A DNA stretch of 64,000 bases from Lachnospiraceae bacterium. GTDB lineage: Bacteria; Bacillota; Clostridia; Lachnospirales; Lachnospiraceae. Positions 26,449 through 35,386 of the stretch are shown one piece after another. The notes under the pieces are model-generated. The model was not told where the DNA came from. It searched no databases and saw only the letters and a program-made list of their open reading frames with translations. Numbering within the stretch: position 1 is the first letter of the stretch; each line of letters opens with the position of its first letter. The stretch lies in contig JAFSIS010000070.1 of assembly GCA_017439665.1 (NCBI GenBank), positions 186,001-250,000 on the forward strand. Reading direction: 5' to 3'. A program made the translations under genes and the position numbers.

Positions 26449-27969
26449 TTGGGTAGAATTCAATATGCAGCAAAAAATATAGCCTTCGGCTACATAGGAA
26501 ATATAACCTCAACCGTTCTGGGCTTCGTTCTCAGAACGGTATTTATCGTAAAGCTGGACGAGACGCTGTTGGGAGTAAACGGACTGTACAGCGGAATTCT
26601 GACCATGCTGTCACTGGCTGAGCTGGGCATAGGCACCGCCCTGAATTTCAGCCTCTATGCCCCGGTGGCTCAGGGAAATCTGGAAAAGGTCAAATCCTAC
26701 ATGCTTTTTTATAAAAAGGCATACAGGGCGATTGCCGGAGTGGTGACAGTCATCGGAATCCTCCTGATCCCTTTTCTGAAATATTTTATCAGGGATCCGG
26801 GAGAATATGGAATCCGTGAGCTGACGATCTATTATCTGATCTTTCTGTTCAATACGGTCAGCACCTATTTTGTGGCTTATAAATACAGTCTGGTGAATGC
26901 CCAGCAGAAGAATTATATCCAGACCAATGTGCTCACCCTGACCAAGCTGGCTACCACCATCGTACAGATCGTCGTTTTGCTGCTTACAGGAAATTTCCTT
27001 CTGTATTTACTGGCAGCAGCGGCAATAGAGCTTTTACAGAAAATCTGTGTCAGCAGCTATTTAAATAAACTTTATCCTTATTTACGGGATAAAGATGTGG
27101 TTCCTCTGGATAAAGAAGAAAGAAAGGAGATTGCGGAGAAGACGAAGGCTCTGGTCTTTCACAAGGTGGGGGATGTGGCAAGGCTGCAGACGGACAGCAT
27201 CATTATTTCTTCTTTTATCAGAGTGTCTCTGGTGGGAATCGTTGACAACTACAATATGGTCATCAATTCCATTTCCGGCTTTGTCAACATCATTTTTAAT
27301 TCTGTGATCTCCAGCTTCGGGAATCTGATCGCCACGGAATCCAGCCAGAAGCAGTATGAGATGTTTAAGGTATACCGCTTTGTGGCCAACTGGATATACG
27401 GCTTGTCTGCGGTAGGGTTTTACATTCTCCTTTCTGCTCTGATCCAGCTGCTGTGGGGAGGCGAGTGGGTGCTGGCGGATACGGTGGTCGCCCTGATCCT
27501 GATCAATTATTACTTCAAAGGGGACCGGATCGTACTGTCCAATTTTAAAACGGCGGCCGGTGTCTTCGAGCAGGATAAATTTCTGGCCCTAATCCAGGGA
27601 ATAGTGAACCTGGTCATTTCCATCGTTTTGGTCCAGATCATCGGGCTGTCTGGTGTATACATCGGAACCATTATCTCCGGCCTTATCGCCAATGTGACGA
27701 AGCCCTTCATCATTTATCGGGTATGCTTTGGAAAAAAAGCCGGGGAGTATTTCAGGGAGACAGGGAAGAATCTGCTGGTACCCATAGGGACACTGGTAAT
27801 TATGACAGTGCTGAAAAAATATTCCCTGGCAGAGGTTAATATCCTTTCTTTTTTCCTCACAGGCATTTTAGTTGTGGTGATATATAACCTGCTGTTTCTA
27901 CTGCTCTTTGGCAGGACGAAGGAGGTCGTCTATCTGATCGGACTGGTGAAAAAAAGAGTAAAAAGATAA
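26449..27969 (+). CDS. Oligosaccharide flippase family protein (Wzx-like)
   Basis: 506 residues, hydrophobic throughout with about 12-14 helices. It has the opening arrangement of the polysaccharide-transport (MVF/MATE-related) superfamily: NIAFGYIGNITSTVLGFVLR then LGVNGLYSGILTMLSLAELGIG. It flips undecaprenyl-diphosphate-linked repeat units in Wzy-dependent pathways. The TTG start lies two bases after the previous stop. It is the last gene of the first long run and is followed by a strong terminator. The window also holds three ABC flippases, so it may serve only one module. Confidence 0.9.
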   Translation: MGRIQYAAKNIAFGYIGNITSTVLGFVLRTVFIVKLDETLLGVNGLYSGILTMLSLAELGIGTALNFSLYAPVAQGNLEKVKSYMLFYKKAYRAIAGVVTVIGILLIPFLKYFIRDPGEYGIRELTIYYLIFLFNTVSTYFVAYKYSLVNAQQKNYIQTNVLTLTKLATTIVQIVVLLLTGNFLLYLLAAAAIELLQKICVSSYLNKLYPYLRDKDVVPLDKEERKEIAEKTKALVFHKVGDVARLQTDSIIISSFIRVSLVGIVDNYNMVINSISGFVNIIFNSVISSFGNLIATESSQKQYEMFKVYRFVANWIYGLSAVGFYILLSALIQLLWGGEWVLADTVVALILINYYFKGDRIVLSNFKTAAGVFEQDKFLALIQGIVNLVISIVLVQIIGLSGVYIGTIISGLIANVTKPFIIYRVCFGKKAGEYFRETGKNLLVPIGTLVIMTVLKKYSLAEVNILSFFLTGILVVVIYNLLFLLLFGRTKEVVYLIGLVKKRVKR

Positions 27970-27990
27970 GAGAATAGGGATCGAATCAAG

Positions 27991-28031
27991 AGAGCTGCCG
28001 TATAAAAGACTTTGATACGACAGCTCTTTTT
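27991..28031 (+). terminator. Rho-independent terminator ending the first gene run
   Basis: AGAGCTG...CGTAT (27991-28003) pairs with ATACG...CAGCTCT (28015-28027), with a single C-A mismatch and an 11-base loop, then TTTTT (28027-28031). The stem lies between convergent genes. The T-run favours termination of + strand transcription from the Wzx side. Confidence 0.88.
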
Positions 28032-28034
28032 AGG

Positions 28035-29924
28035 TTAAGAGATGGGTCTGGCTTGATCTGTTCCCAGGAAAATAACCGGGAACAGAGACAGGGCGATGGG
28101 CAGGAGATAGCGGTAAACGGTTCCTCCCACAGGGCCGGCAAAGCATACAAAAAGCTGAAAAATTACAGGGATGAGCAGCAATAGCGCAGTCCGATTCTGC
28201 TTTTTAAGGAAATAAAACAGGCCAAGCAGGGTGATCCATAAATAAAACCAGGCATCCGAGATTACCGAGATGATGGGTAATCGGCAAAATACTTCTGCGG
28301 CTTTTTCAAAAAGTGTTCTGAATAGACTGAGGGCTTCAGGATGGTGGAAATTGGCCTTTTTCTTTTCAGAAAGAAGTTCATTTGCCCGATTCATCAGCTT
28401 TATACTGTCCTCGTAAGGAACCTTTTCCATACCATCAGAATCAGGATAGAAAAATTTATACACCTGATTCAGAGTGGCATCAAAATAGACCTGGGGATGT
28501 TTTAAAAACATCTGAAACCAGACGGAAAAATATTCTTTCATTTCCTGACCGGTGGCCTGTTCATTGAATGTACTTTTTACATGACACATTTCAGGGGTAT
28601 ACAGGGAAGCCAGTTCATCATAGCTCAAAATTGCGGCAATGGCCTGCTTTTCTTTCGGAGTGACCTCCTCGGGATAGGTTTTGACGTATCTTGCCGTCTG
28701 CTGGAAGGGAATGGAAAGCATTTCCTTTTTACTGCCGGGGGTAATGGAAAATAAAGGAAAGATTACCTGTTGCAGGACGAAAAGGATTAATGCGATTGAA
28801 CCCAGAGTAAAAAGAGCATTTTTTCGTATCTTTTTAGCAAGCAGGATGGAGCACAACATAGTGATCGTCAGGATATATATTCCTTCGTTTCGAAACAGGA
28901 CCATGCCCAGCCCGGAAAGAAACAAAACAAAAGGAAGCTTACCGGTTCCTTTATTTACCAATTTATGGATGATTATGCGGTGGAGTGTCAGAATAAAAAG
29001 GAGCATGAAACCACTGTAGAAAATATCCTTTGTCACCAGGAACATGTGGTTTTGTAACCGTGGTGAGAAAGAAAAAAAGCAGAACAACAGCAGAAGCCAC
29101 TGCCTTGCAATCCCCTGTCTGTACAGATAATATATGGTGTAGGTCATTACAGAAAGCATAAAAGCAAATTGGAATAAGATATAAAGAAATATGCCGATGT
29201 TAAATGAGCCCAAGACCGTATCGCCAATGACCAGGAAGAAATGGATTAACAGGGTATGGGTCACCGGATGATGATTATTTAATTTGACATCTTCGGAGAT
29301 CAGATTTAGATGATTGGAGGTTTCTTCACTGAGATTGTAGGCCTGGGCGATCTGGGAAGGCGTATCTCCCCAGAATATGGCAGGATAAGAAACGATCATT
29401 GCAGGCAGATAAAGCAGGATGAACAGGCAGAAAGTCAGAAGAACAGGATGCTTTTCCCAGATCAGCCATAGTTTATTTACGACAGAAGAAGCCCTGCCGG
29501 TAAATTGGAGCTTAAGGGAAGGGAGCTTTTCAAAAAAAGAATATATCCATATAATGCAGTGATAGAGCAAAACGGCATAGGCAAGAAATACTAAAATGGT
29601 CATAAAAATCTGGGAAGGGCTGCCGATAATAAGACTCAGGCTTCCTGCTTTTTCAAAGGAGTAGCCAATAACCATAAACAAAGAAAAAAGAAGAGAAGGA
29701 AAAATCACACAGAACCGACTGAACCTATTTGTACATATCTCTTTTTTCTTATTGCATGTATGAAGAAAAAAACAGAATAACAGAGGGGTGAGGATGACAA
29801 GCAGCAGATCATAATGGAAGAAATCAAATATTTCTGTAAAACCTCCCATCTCTATCTTCAGACTCAGTCCCAGCATGACCAGCACCGTTGCCAAAAAAGC
29901 AGTTGTTTTCTCTCTAATCGTCAT
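28035..29924 (-). CDS. DUF6020 family membrane protein
   Basis: 629 residues on the - strand. The start is ATG at 29924 (MTIREK), with GAGGGAT at the right distance, rather than the TTG 15 bases earlier, which lies in that ribosome site. About twelve hydrophobic segments. The central PAIFWGDTPSQIAQAY and NHHPVTHTLL blocks (about residues 180-225) are diagnostic of DUF6020. The charged first large loop and later soluble part suggest a GT-C fold. It has its own near-consensus promoter and is transcribed away from the downstream run. The substrate is unknown; a lipid-phosphate-sugar transferase for cell-surface glycans is a reasonable guess. Confidence 0.9.
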   Translation of the reverse strand: MTIREKTTAFLATVLVMLGLSLKIEMGGFTEIFDFFHYDLLLVILTPLLFCFFLHTCNKKKEICTNRFSRFCVIFPSLLFSLFMVIGYSFEKAGSLSLIIGSPSQIFMTILVFLAYAVLLYHCIIWIYSFFEKLPSLKLQFTGRASSVVNKLWLIWEKHPVLLTFCLFILLYLPAMIVSYPAIFWGDTPSQIAQAYNLSEETSNHLNLISEDVKLNNHHPVTHTLLIHFFLVIGDTVLGSFNIGIFLYILFQFAFMLSVMTYTIYYLYRQGIARQWLLLLFCFFSFSPRLQNHMFLVTKDIFYSGFMLLFILTLHRIIIHKLVNKGTGKLPFVLFLSGLGMVLFRNEGIYILTITMLCSILLAKKIRKNALFTLGSIALILFVLQQVIFPLFSITPGSKKEMLSIPFQQTARYVKTYPEEVTPKEKQAIAAILSYDELASLYTPEMCHVKSTFNEQATGQEMKEYFSVWFQMFLKHPQVYFDATLNQVYKFFYPDSDGMEKVPYEDSIKLMNRANELLSEKKKANFHHPEALSLFRTLFEKAAEVFCRLPIISVISDAWFYLWITLLGLFYFLKKQNRTALLLLIPVIFQLFVCFAGPVGGTVYRYLLPIALSLFPVIFLGTDQARPIS

Positions 29925-29966
29925 CTTTTTATCCCTCAATTCTTTTTGGTATAATCAATATCTTTA

Positions 29967-29994
29967 ATTATAATTGTCTATATTTAATTGTCAA
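29967..29994 (-). promoter_or_regulatory. Promoter for the DUF6020 gene
   Basis: On the - strand, TTGACA (29994-29989) and TATAAT (29972-29967) are separated by 16 bases. Both hexamers are perfect consensus. The expected transcript begins near 29960, giving a leader of about 36 bases. Confidence 0.85.
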
Positions 29995-30014
29995 ACAAAA
30001 ATATGGCTTGTTCA

Positions 30015-30043
30015 TTGGCATAACCATACTTTTGGTGTATAAT
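30015..30043 (+). promoter_or_regulatory. Promoter for the second long gene run
   Basis: TTGGCA (30015-30020) and TATAAT (30038-30043) with a 17-base spacer match a housekeeping-sigma promoter closely. Transcription would start near 30050 and read into the gene at 30096. I see no terminator on this strand between here and 64000, so it may drive a very long transcript. Confidence 0.85.
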
Positions 30044-30050
30044 AGCATAT

Positions 30051-30066
30051 TGGCATTATCATGCCA
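30051..30066 (+). promoter_or_regulatory. Palindrome at the expected transcription start, possible operator
   Basis: TGGCAT (30051-30056) and ATGCCA (30061-30066) form a perfect inverted repeat around TATC. It starts about where the promoter at 30015 should initiate, so it could be an operator or a 5'-terminal mRNA hairpin. No regulator gene is visible nearby. Confidence 0.4.
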
Positions 30067-30095
30067 TAATCATTAAGAAATGCGGGATTTTATTG

Positions 30096-31580
30096 ATGAA
30101 TAGTACAGTACAGCAACAAAAAAATGCGGGTACACTTACAGTTGCAGAGCTCACCTATCTGATCTACTTTGCCATTATGTTTGGGGCAAGGGCAGCAGGA
30201 TTATACGAAGGAATGCTGCTCTACAACCTGACTCTGGTGGCGGGTATGCTTGTTTTTGCCGTGAAAGTGGCCATGACCAGACATACCGTATTGGAGTATC
30301 TCCTGATGGGCGGGCTGCTTCTGCTTTCCCTGATCGTCTATAAAAATACGGGAGAAAAGGGGTTGCTGCTCTATTTCACCATGTTTTTGGGGATGAAAGG
30401 GCTGTCGGTAAGACGGATCTTCAAATGGGCGACGATGATTCTGGGAACCTGCTTTCCTGTGCTGGTATTCCTATCGGTGACAGGGGGGATTCAGGACATT
30501 TATTATATCCATCAGAGAGCGGGATTTGGGGAGGTCATGCGGCGGTCCCTGGGCTATCCTTATCCCAATACCCTTTTTACCACCTATATTGTCCTGATGG
30601 TACTGGTGATGTATATGCTGGGCAGGCAGAAGCCAAAAAACCTTCTCATTACCAGTTTTCTGATGTTGATCGGCATCGTCTATTTATACATCTATAGCTG
30701 CAGCAATACGGGGCTGATCGTATCTGTCTTTTATCTTTGTGTAAACATCTACCTTCAGCTTCGGCCCAGATTGACGGCTGTGGAAAAAACAGGACTCTTT
30801 CTGATCTATCCGGCCTGTCTTCTGATTTCCATTGTGGGCCCTCTGGCGGCAAAGGGTACATTGTTTACCTTATTGGATAAAATTTTGCATAACCGCGTAG
30901 CTTACTCCTATTATTATCTGACCACGGAGCCGGTGACCCTGTTCGGAACCAGATTTAAAGAACCGCCTAACACCAACTATCTGATCGACAGCTCCTTTCT
31001 CTATTCCTTTTTACAGATTGGAGTGGTGGCTTTTGTCATTCTGACCGGCCTGTTTATCTACATGATCTACTCCAATATCAAGGAGGAAAGAAAGCCGGAG
31101 CTGGCCATTATAGCAGCCTTCTGTCTGCTGGGCTTATCGGATCCCTTTTTCTTTAATCTTTCTTATAAAAACCTGATGTTTTTGTTTGTGGGAGAGGTAT
31201 ATTACCGAAGGCTGGCTGAAGGAAAGGGAAAGCTGCCGGAATTGTTCGGAAAAGAGATCCAGCTGCTTTCTATCGGAAATAAAGAAATTTCTTACCGACG
31301 TGGGATATATGCCCGGCTGGCTGATCTGGGAAACAGGATCGCTGCTGCCGTGGCAGCACATACTCTGCCTGCCCTGGGGGTATATGTTTTGTCCTCAGCA
31401 CTGTTGATTTTGGCAGGCTTTCTGGTAAGCGGAGGGGGCTCCATAACCGGAGCGGTAGACCAGATAGAAGAGTGGGTGTATGTAAGGGCTGTACTCAGCT
31501 TCGGACTCTGGGGCAGTATCCTTACAGCAGGCATTTTCCTATGGATTATGGAAAGAAGAAAAGCAGGTAAGCATGTATAA
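30096..31580 (+). CDS. O-antigen polymerase-like membrane protein (Wzy candidate)
   Basis: 494 residues from ATG 30096 (an adjacent in-frame TTG at 30093 is less likely). About twelve hydrophobic segments. A hydrophilic stretch around 265-300 corresponds to the large external loop of Wzy proteins, and RRSLGYPYPNTLF near 149-161 sits where Gram-positive Wzy-like proteins have their HPN motif. A further hydrophilic region (about 370-410) precedes the last two helices. It is the first gene after the strong promoter. It overlaps the acetyltransferase gene by 8 bases. Confidence 0.78.
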   Translation: MNSTVQQQKNAGTLTVAELTYLIYFAIMFGARAAGLYEGMLLYNLTLVAGMLVFAVKVAMTRHTVLEYLLMGGLLLLSLIVYKNTGEKGLLLYFTMFLGMKGLSVRRIFKWATMILGTCFPVLVFLSVTGGIQDIYYIHQRAGFGEVMRRSLGYPYPNTLFTTYIVLMVLVMYMLGRQKPKNLLITSFLMLIGIVYLYIYSCSNTGLIVSVFYLCVNIYLQLRPRLTAVEKTGLFLIYPACLLISIVGPLAAKGTLFTLLDKILHNRVAYSYYYLTTEPVTLFGTRFKEPPNTNYLIDSSFLYSFLQIGVVAFVILTGLFIYMIYSNIKEERKPELAIIAAFCLLGLSDPFFFNLSYKNLMFLFVGEVYYRRLAEGKGKLPELFGKEIQLLSIGNKEISYRRGIYARLADLGNRIAAAVAAHTLPALGVYVLSSALLILAGFLVSGGGSITGAVDQIEEWVYVRAVLSFGLWGSILTAGIFLWIMERRKAGKHV

Positions 31581-32115
31581 ATTATTGTTGAAGTTGACCA
31601 AAGTTGCATATGGAAAAAAGTTAAAGCTGAAAGGCATACCGGTGATCGTAAATAAAAAAGGGGCCAGACTCAGCCTGGGAGATAACTGTATCATCAAAAG
31701 CTCCCTTCTGTCTAATCTGGTGGGTCTGTATTCCCGGACGATCATCGTCACCAGAGTGGAAGGAGCTTTCATTGAAATCGGAAACAATGTGGGGATTTCC
31801 GGGGCAACCATCTATGCCAGAAGCGGAATCACCATAGGAGATCATACGAACATCGGCGGAAATGTGAAGATTCTGGACAATGATTTTCATCCTATTGAAG
31901 TGGAGGCCAGGCTTGCAGACGATAAGAGGAAAATCGGAACGGCACCTATTACCATCGGGAAGAACTGTTTTATCGGCTGTAATGCCATCATCTTAAAAGG
32001 AAGCGAGCTGGGAGACAACTGTGTAGTGGGAGCAGGAGCCGTGGTCAGCGGCAAATTTGAGGCAAATAGTGTGATCGCCGGGAACCCTGCGAAAGTGATC
32101 AGGAAGTTGACATGA
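31573..32115 (+). CDS. Acyltransferase with left-handed beta-helix (hexapeptide) fold
   Basis: 180 residues with imperfect hexapeptide repeats (IGNNVGISGATIYARS, then ITIGDHTNIGGNV) and the C-terminal PITIGKNCFIGCNAIILKG block. It ends with the typical AGNPAKVIRKL tail of the maltose/serine O-acetyltransferase group. The catalytic His is in the NDFHPI segment near residue 103. It transfers acetyl from acetyl-CoA to a sugar or sugar-lipid in the cytoplasm. It could O-acetylate the repeat unit, or serve as the N-acetyltransferase of the 3-amino sugar pathway at 35387-36929; the sequence does not decide. It overlaps neighbours by 8 and 4 bases. Confidence 0.9.
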   Translation: MYKLLLKLTKVAYGKKLKLKGIPVIVNKKGARLSLGDNCIIKSSLLSNLVGLYSRTIIVTRVEGAFIEIGNNVGISGATIYARSGITIGDHTNIGGNVKILDNDFHPIEVEARLADDKRKIGTAPITIGKNCFIGCNAIILKGSELGDNCVVGAGAVVSGKFEANSVIAGNPAKVIRKLT

Positions 32116-34130
32116 GTAAAACCTTAAAAAAACCATTTACCAATCGCATATTGGGGGTGAATATCGCCGTCACCAATATGCAGGAAAGTGTAAAGTTAAT
32201 ATTGTCCCAGCTGGAGGAGATCCGGGGAGAGTTTATCTGCCTGTCCAATGTCCATACCACAGTGATGGCAAAGGGAAATGAAGAGTACCGCCATATTCAG
32301 AACTCTGCTTTTTTGGCCCTGCCGGACGGCAGCCCGCTGGCTCTGGTCCAGCGGCTGAGAGGATATAAGACAGCAGAGCAGGTTCCGGGTCCGGATCTTA
32401 TGCCAGAATTATGGAAGGCCACAGAAAATACAGAGATAAAACATTATTTCTACGGAAGCAGCCCTGAAACCATAGAAGCCCTGAAAAAAAAGCTGAAAGA
32501 AGCTTATCCGGCCTTGAAGATCGTAGGAATGGAATCACCGCCATTCAGACCCTTGACGAAGGAAGAAGACAGGGAGGCTGTGGAGAGGATCAACGCCTCC
32601 GGTGCGGATATCCTCTGGGTAGGACTTGGTGCACCCAAGCAGGAAGAATGGATGTACAACCATCGGGGCAGGGTGAATGCGGTTATGCTGGGGGTTGGTG
32701 CCGGATTCGACTTTCATGCGGGGACGGTTAAGCGGGCACCGGAGTGGATGAGAAACCACTATCTGGAATGGCTCTACCGCCTGATCCAGGATCCGAAACG
32801 ATTGTGGAAACGGTATGTGGTCACCAATGCCAAGTTCGTCTTTCTCTCCATTGGAGACGCCTTTACCTGGAAAAAATATGTGGATTCCTCCAGGAAGAAT
32901 CTGCTGATCTATGCCCATTATTATTATCCGGATGTGGCTTCCACGGGACAGATCCTGACGGAGCTGGCGGAAGGGTTAAAGGACAGCTTTCATACCACGG
33001 TTATCTGTACCGTTCCTTCTTATACGGGAAAAATAGACCGCTATTATCGTAAGCATAAATATTACTATGAAAATATCAACGGAGTGGATGTGCTTCGGAT
33101 ACGGGTGCCGGAGTTTCGTAAAAACTTTGCCCTCAGCCGGATTCTGAACATCATCTCCTATTTTTTCTCGGCCATCTTTGCCACCTTCCGGGTGGAGAGA
33201 CAGGACTATGTTTTCACCATTTCCCAGCCTCCCGTCCTGGGCGGACTACTGGGAGTAGTGGGGAAATGGATCAAAAAGGCAAAATTTATCTATAATATCC
33301 AGGACTTTAATCCTGAACAGGTAAAAGCGGTGGAATTTACTAATAATCAGCTTATTTTGCGTACCATGATGGCTCTGGATAAATTCAGCTGCAGGCAGTC
33401 GGACAGGGTGATCGTAGTAGGCAGAGATATGATCGAAACCTTAAAGGCCCGTTTTCCCAGAAAGGTTCCCGCCTATGCCCATATCAATAACTGGATCAAT
33501 GAGCAGGAGATCATTCCTCTTGACAGGAATCATCCCCGGGTAATTCAGTTTAAGGAAAAGTACGGGCTGTCAGGCAAGTATGTAATCATGTATTCCGGAA
33601 ATATCGGCTTATACTATGATCTCATCAACATCGTCCAGATCATCGCCAAATTTCAGGAAGAAAAGGATGTGGTCTTTGCCTTTGCCGGCGGGGGTTCCAT
33701 CTGGGAAGAGCTGGATCAACTGGTGAAAAAAGAAAAGATCCAGAATGTGGTATTCATCCCCTATCAGGAAAAAAGTGAACTGGTCTACAGCCTGAATGCA
33801 GGTGATGTACACTTTGTGGTAAATGCCAAGGGAATTAAAGGGGTTTCTGTCCCCAGCAAGCTTTATGGGGTAATGGCAGCAGGGAAGCCGGTATTGGGCA
33901 TCCTGGAAAAAAACGCGGAGGCGCGGCTCATTGTAGAGGAGGCGGAATGCGGAATCAGCGTGGAACCCGGAGATTATGAGCAGATCGAAAAGCTGATCCG
34001 GCAGTTTATTGCTTTAAAAGGAACAGGAGAGCCGGAGGAGATGGGCAAAAGAGGAAGAGATTATCTGACACAGTATCTGACGAAGGATGTTTCCATTCAG
34101 AAATACAGGGATGAAATCCTGTCCTGTTAA
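32112..34130 (+). CDS. Fused WecG/TagA/CpsF (GT26) and GT4 glycosyltransferase
   Basis: 672 residues. Residues 1 to about 255 are GT26: SNVHTTVMAK near 45-54, LPDGSPLALVQRLRG with the likely catalytic Asp, and GVGAGFDFHAGTVKRAPEWM near 196-215. Members add the second sugar, often ManNAc or a ManNAc derivative, to undecaprenyl-diphosphate-GlcNAc. From about 262 a full GT4 domain follows (AHYYYPDVASTGQILTELA, then VIMYSGNIGLYYD, then VPSKLYGVMAAGKPVL), of the WcaI-like type. The C-terminal end of GT26 normally binds the membrane, so the fusion would fix the GT4 next to the lipid acceptor. It suggests steps two and three of assembly in one protein (inference). Confidence 0.92.
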   Translation: MSKTLKKPFTNRILGVNIAVTNMQESVKLILSQLEEIRGEFICLSNVHTTVMAKGNEEYRHIQNSAFLALPDGSPLALVQRLRGYKTAEQVPGPDLMPELWKATENTEIKHYFYGSSPETIEALKKKLKEAYPALKIVGMESPPFRPLTKEEDREAVERINASGADILWVGLGAPKQEEWMYNHRGRVNAVMLGVGAGFDFHAGTVKRAPEWMRNHYLEWLYRLIQDPKRLWKRYVVTNAKFVFLSIGDAFTWKKYVDSSRKNLLIYAHYYYPDVASTGQILTELAEGLKDSFHTTVICTVPSYTGKIDRYYRKHKYYYENINGVDVLRIRVPEFRKNFALSRILNIISYFFSAIFATFRVERQDYVFTISQPPVLGGLLGVVGKWIKKAKFIYNIQDFNPEQVKAVEFTNNQLILRTMMALDKFSCRQSDRVIVVGRDMIETLKARFPRKVPAYAHINNWINEQEIIPLDRNHPRVIQFKEKYGLSGKYVIMYSGNIGLYYDLINIVQIIAKFQEEKDVVFAFAGGGSIWEELDQLVKKEKIQNVVFIPYQEKSELVYSLNAGDVHFVVNAKGIKGVSVPSKLYGVMAAGKPVLGILEKNAEARLIVEEAECGISVEPGDYEQIEKLIRQFIALKGTGEPEEMGKRGRDYLTQYLTKDVSIQKYRDEILSC

Positions 34131-34192
34131 AGAAACGCTGATTAAAGTGTTTTCTTAAATCGTAGAAGGTGGAAAGCTATGATTTTCGTTTT

Positions 34193-34204
34193 CTGCCCGG
34201 GCAG
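34193..34204. other. 12-base perfect palindrome
   Basis: CTGCCCGGGCAG at 34193-34204 lies 17 bases before the next start in an otherwise AT-rich gap (34131-34221). It could be a protein-binding site or chance. No promoter or terminator is seen in this gap. Confidence 0.3.
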
Positions 34205-34221
34205 TAACAAGTGGGGTGTAT

Positions 34222-35343
34222 ATGAGTTTCTTTTTGTTTGTTAAACAGTTCGTAGATATGCTCTATCTCCATCGGATATTAGACTATCTGATGGTGGGTC
34301 TGGTTCTGTTCATGCTGGTTTACCAGGTTTTACTGGTAAGGCCCGATATCCGCAGTCAGTTTACGGTTATCGACGGAATTGTGCTGCTGTTGGGGCTGCA
34401 GTTGACCCTGCAATTTGTCCGAAATCCGGGCAGCTATGAGATCTATTTTAAAGTATTGTCAGCCTTTCTCATTTATTTTATGGGAAGGGTGTATTACGAC
34501 AGGATTCTGGAATCCCAGGGAGCACTGGTTACAGCCTCCTACCTCATCGTCTATCTGAATCTGGGAAGCCGGATCCTGCATTTTGGATTTTCACTGCTGG
34601 AAGTAACCAATGCAGGGGGAGATCTGTACTATTACGATACGGACATGGCCTTTGCCATGATCCTGGGGCTGATATTTATTACCATGTTCGGGAAAAACTC
34701 CATATTTAAGCTGGTCACCATTTTTGTTACCTGTCCCTATATGGTCTTTTTCTCTGATGCAGGAATCCAGAAGATTCTGCTGCTTGTGGTTTATGGGATC
34801 ATCCTGATCTATATTGCAGAGCTGATCCTTCGAAAGCCCAGGCTGACGGGAGGATTGCTTGCTGTGGTCATTCTGGTGCTGCTGGCCGTTATCGTCCTGA
34901 TCTATCTTCCGGTAATGGGCATTATGGATGCTGAGACGGTGGTCGAACTGTTCAGGGGCAGGTTTCTTGACAGTGAGACCATGTACAGCCGCTATAATCA
35001 GTGGGCCGGAATCATTGCTGAGTGCCAGAATAACGGCACGCTTGCCCAGTGGTTTGGCAGTGGGCTGATATCAGGAGTCTATGATGATAGCCTGTATATC
35101 CAGCTGTTTTTCAGCCTGGGCTACACAGGAATCATTTTAGGGCTTCTTTTAATTATCAATCTGGTTTATTATGTGGTAAAGGTTGAGGATAGAAAAACCT
35201 TCTACCTGATGGTGAGCTTACTGGTACTCCTTCTGGGAAGCGGAGTTGCCATCAACAGTATGGAGACGGTACAGATGAGCTGGTTCCCCTTTTTATTTGC
35301 GGGTATGGTGGTGTCGTCGGTAAGGGCGGAAGGGAGAAGCTGA
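34222..35343 (+). CDS. O-antigen polymerase-like membrane protein (Wzy candidate)
   Basis: 373 residues from ATG 34222. The GTG at 34216 in the same frame is part of the GTGGGG ribosome site. About ten hydrophobic segments and a hydrophilic region (about 230-285) with FRGRFLDSETMYSRYNQW, resembling the external loop of EpsG/Wzy-like proteins. There is no enzymatic motif to prove polymerase activity, but size, topology and position between the GT26-GT4 fusion and sugar genes fit. It is the third polymerase candidate of the window. Confidence 0.75.
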   Translation: MSFFLFVKQFVDMLYLHRILDYLMVGLVLFMLVYQVLLVRPDIRSQFTVIDGIVLLLGLQLTLQFVRNPGSYEIYFKVLSAFLIYFMGRVYYDRILESQGALVTASYLIVYLNLGSRILHFGFSLLEVTNAGGDLYYYDTDMAFAMILGLIFITMFGKNSIFKLVTIFVTCPYMVFFSDAGIQKILLLVVYGIILIYIAELILRKPRLTGGLLAVVILVLLAVIVLIYLPVMGIMDAETVVELFRGRFLDSETMYSRYNQWAGIIAECQNNGTLAQWFGSGLISGVYDDSLYIQLFFSLGYTGIILGLLLIINLVYYVVKVEDRKTFYLMVSLLVLLLGSGVAINSMETVQMSWFPFLFAGMVVSSVRAEGRS

Positions 35344-35386
35344 TGGAGGCCGAATCGGTAAAACGTTTGATGAGGAGGATAAGAAA

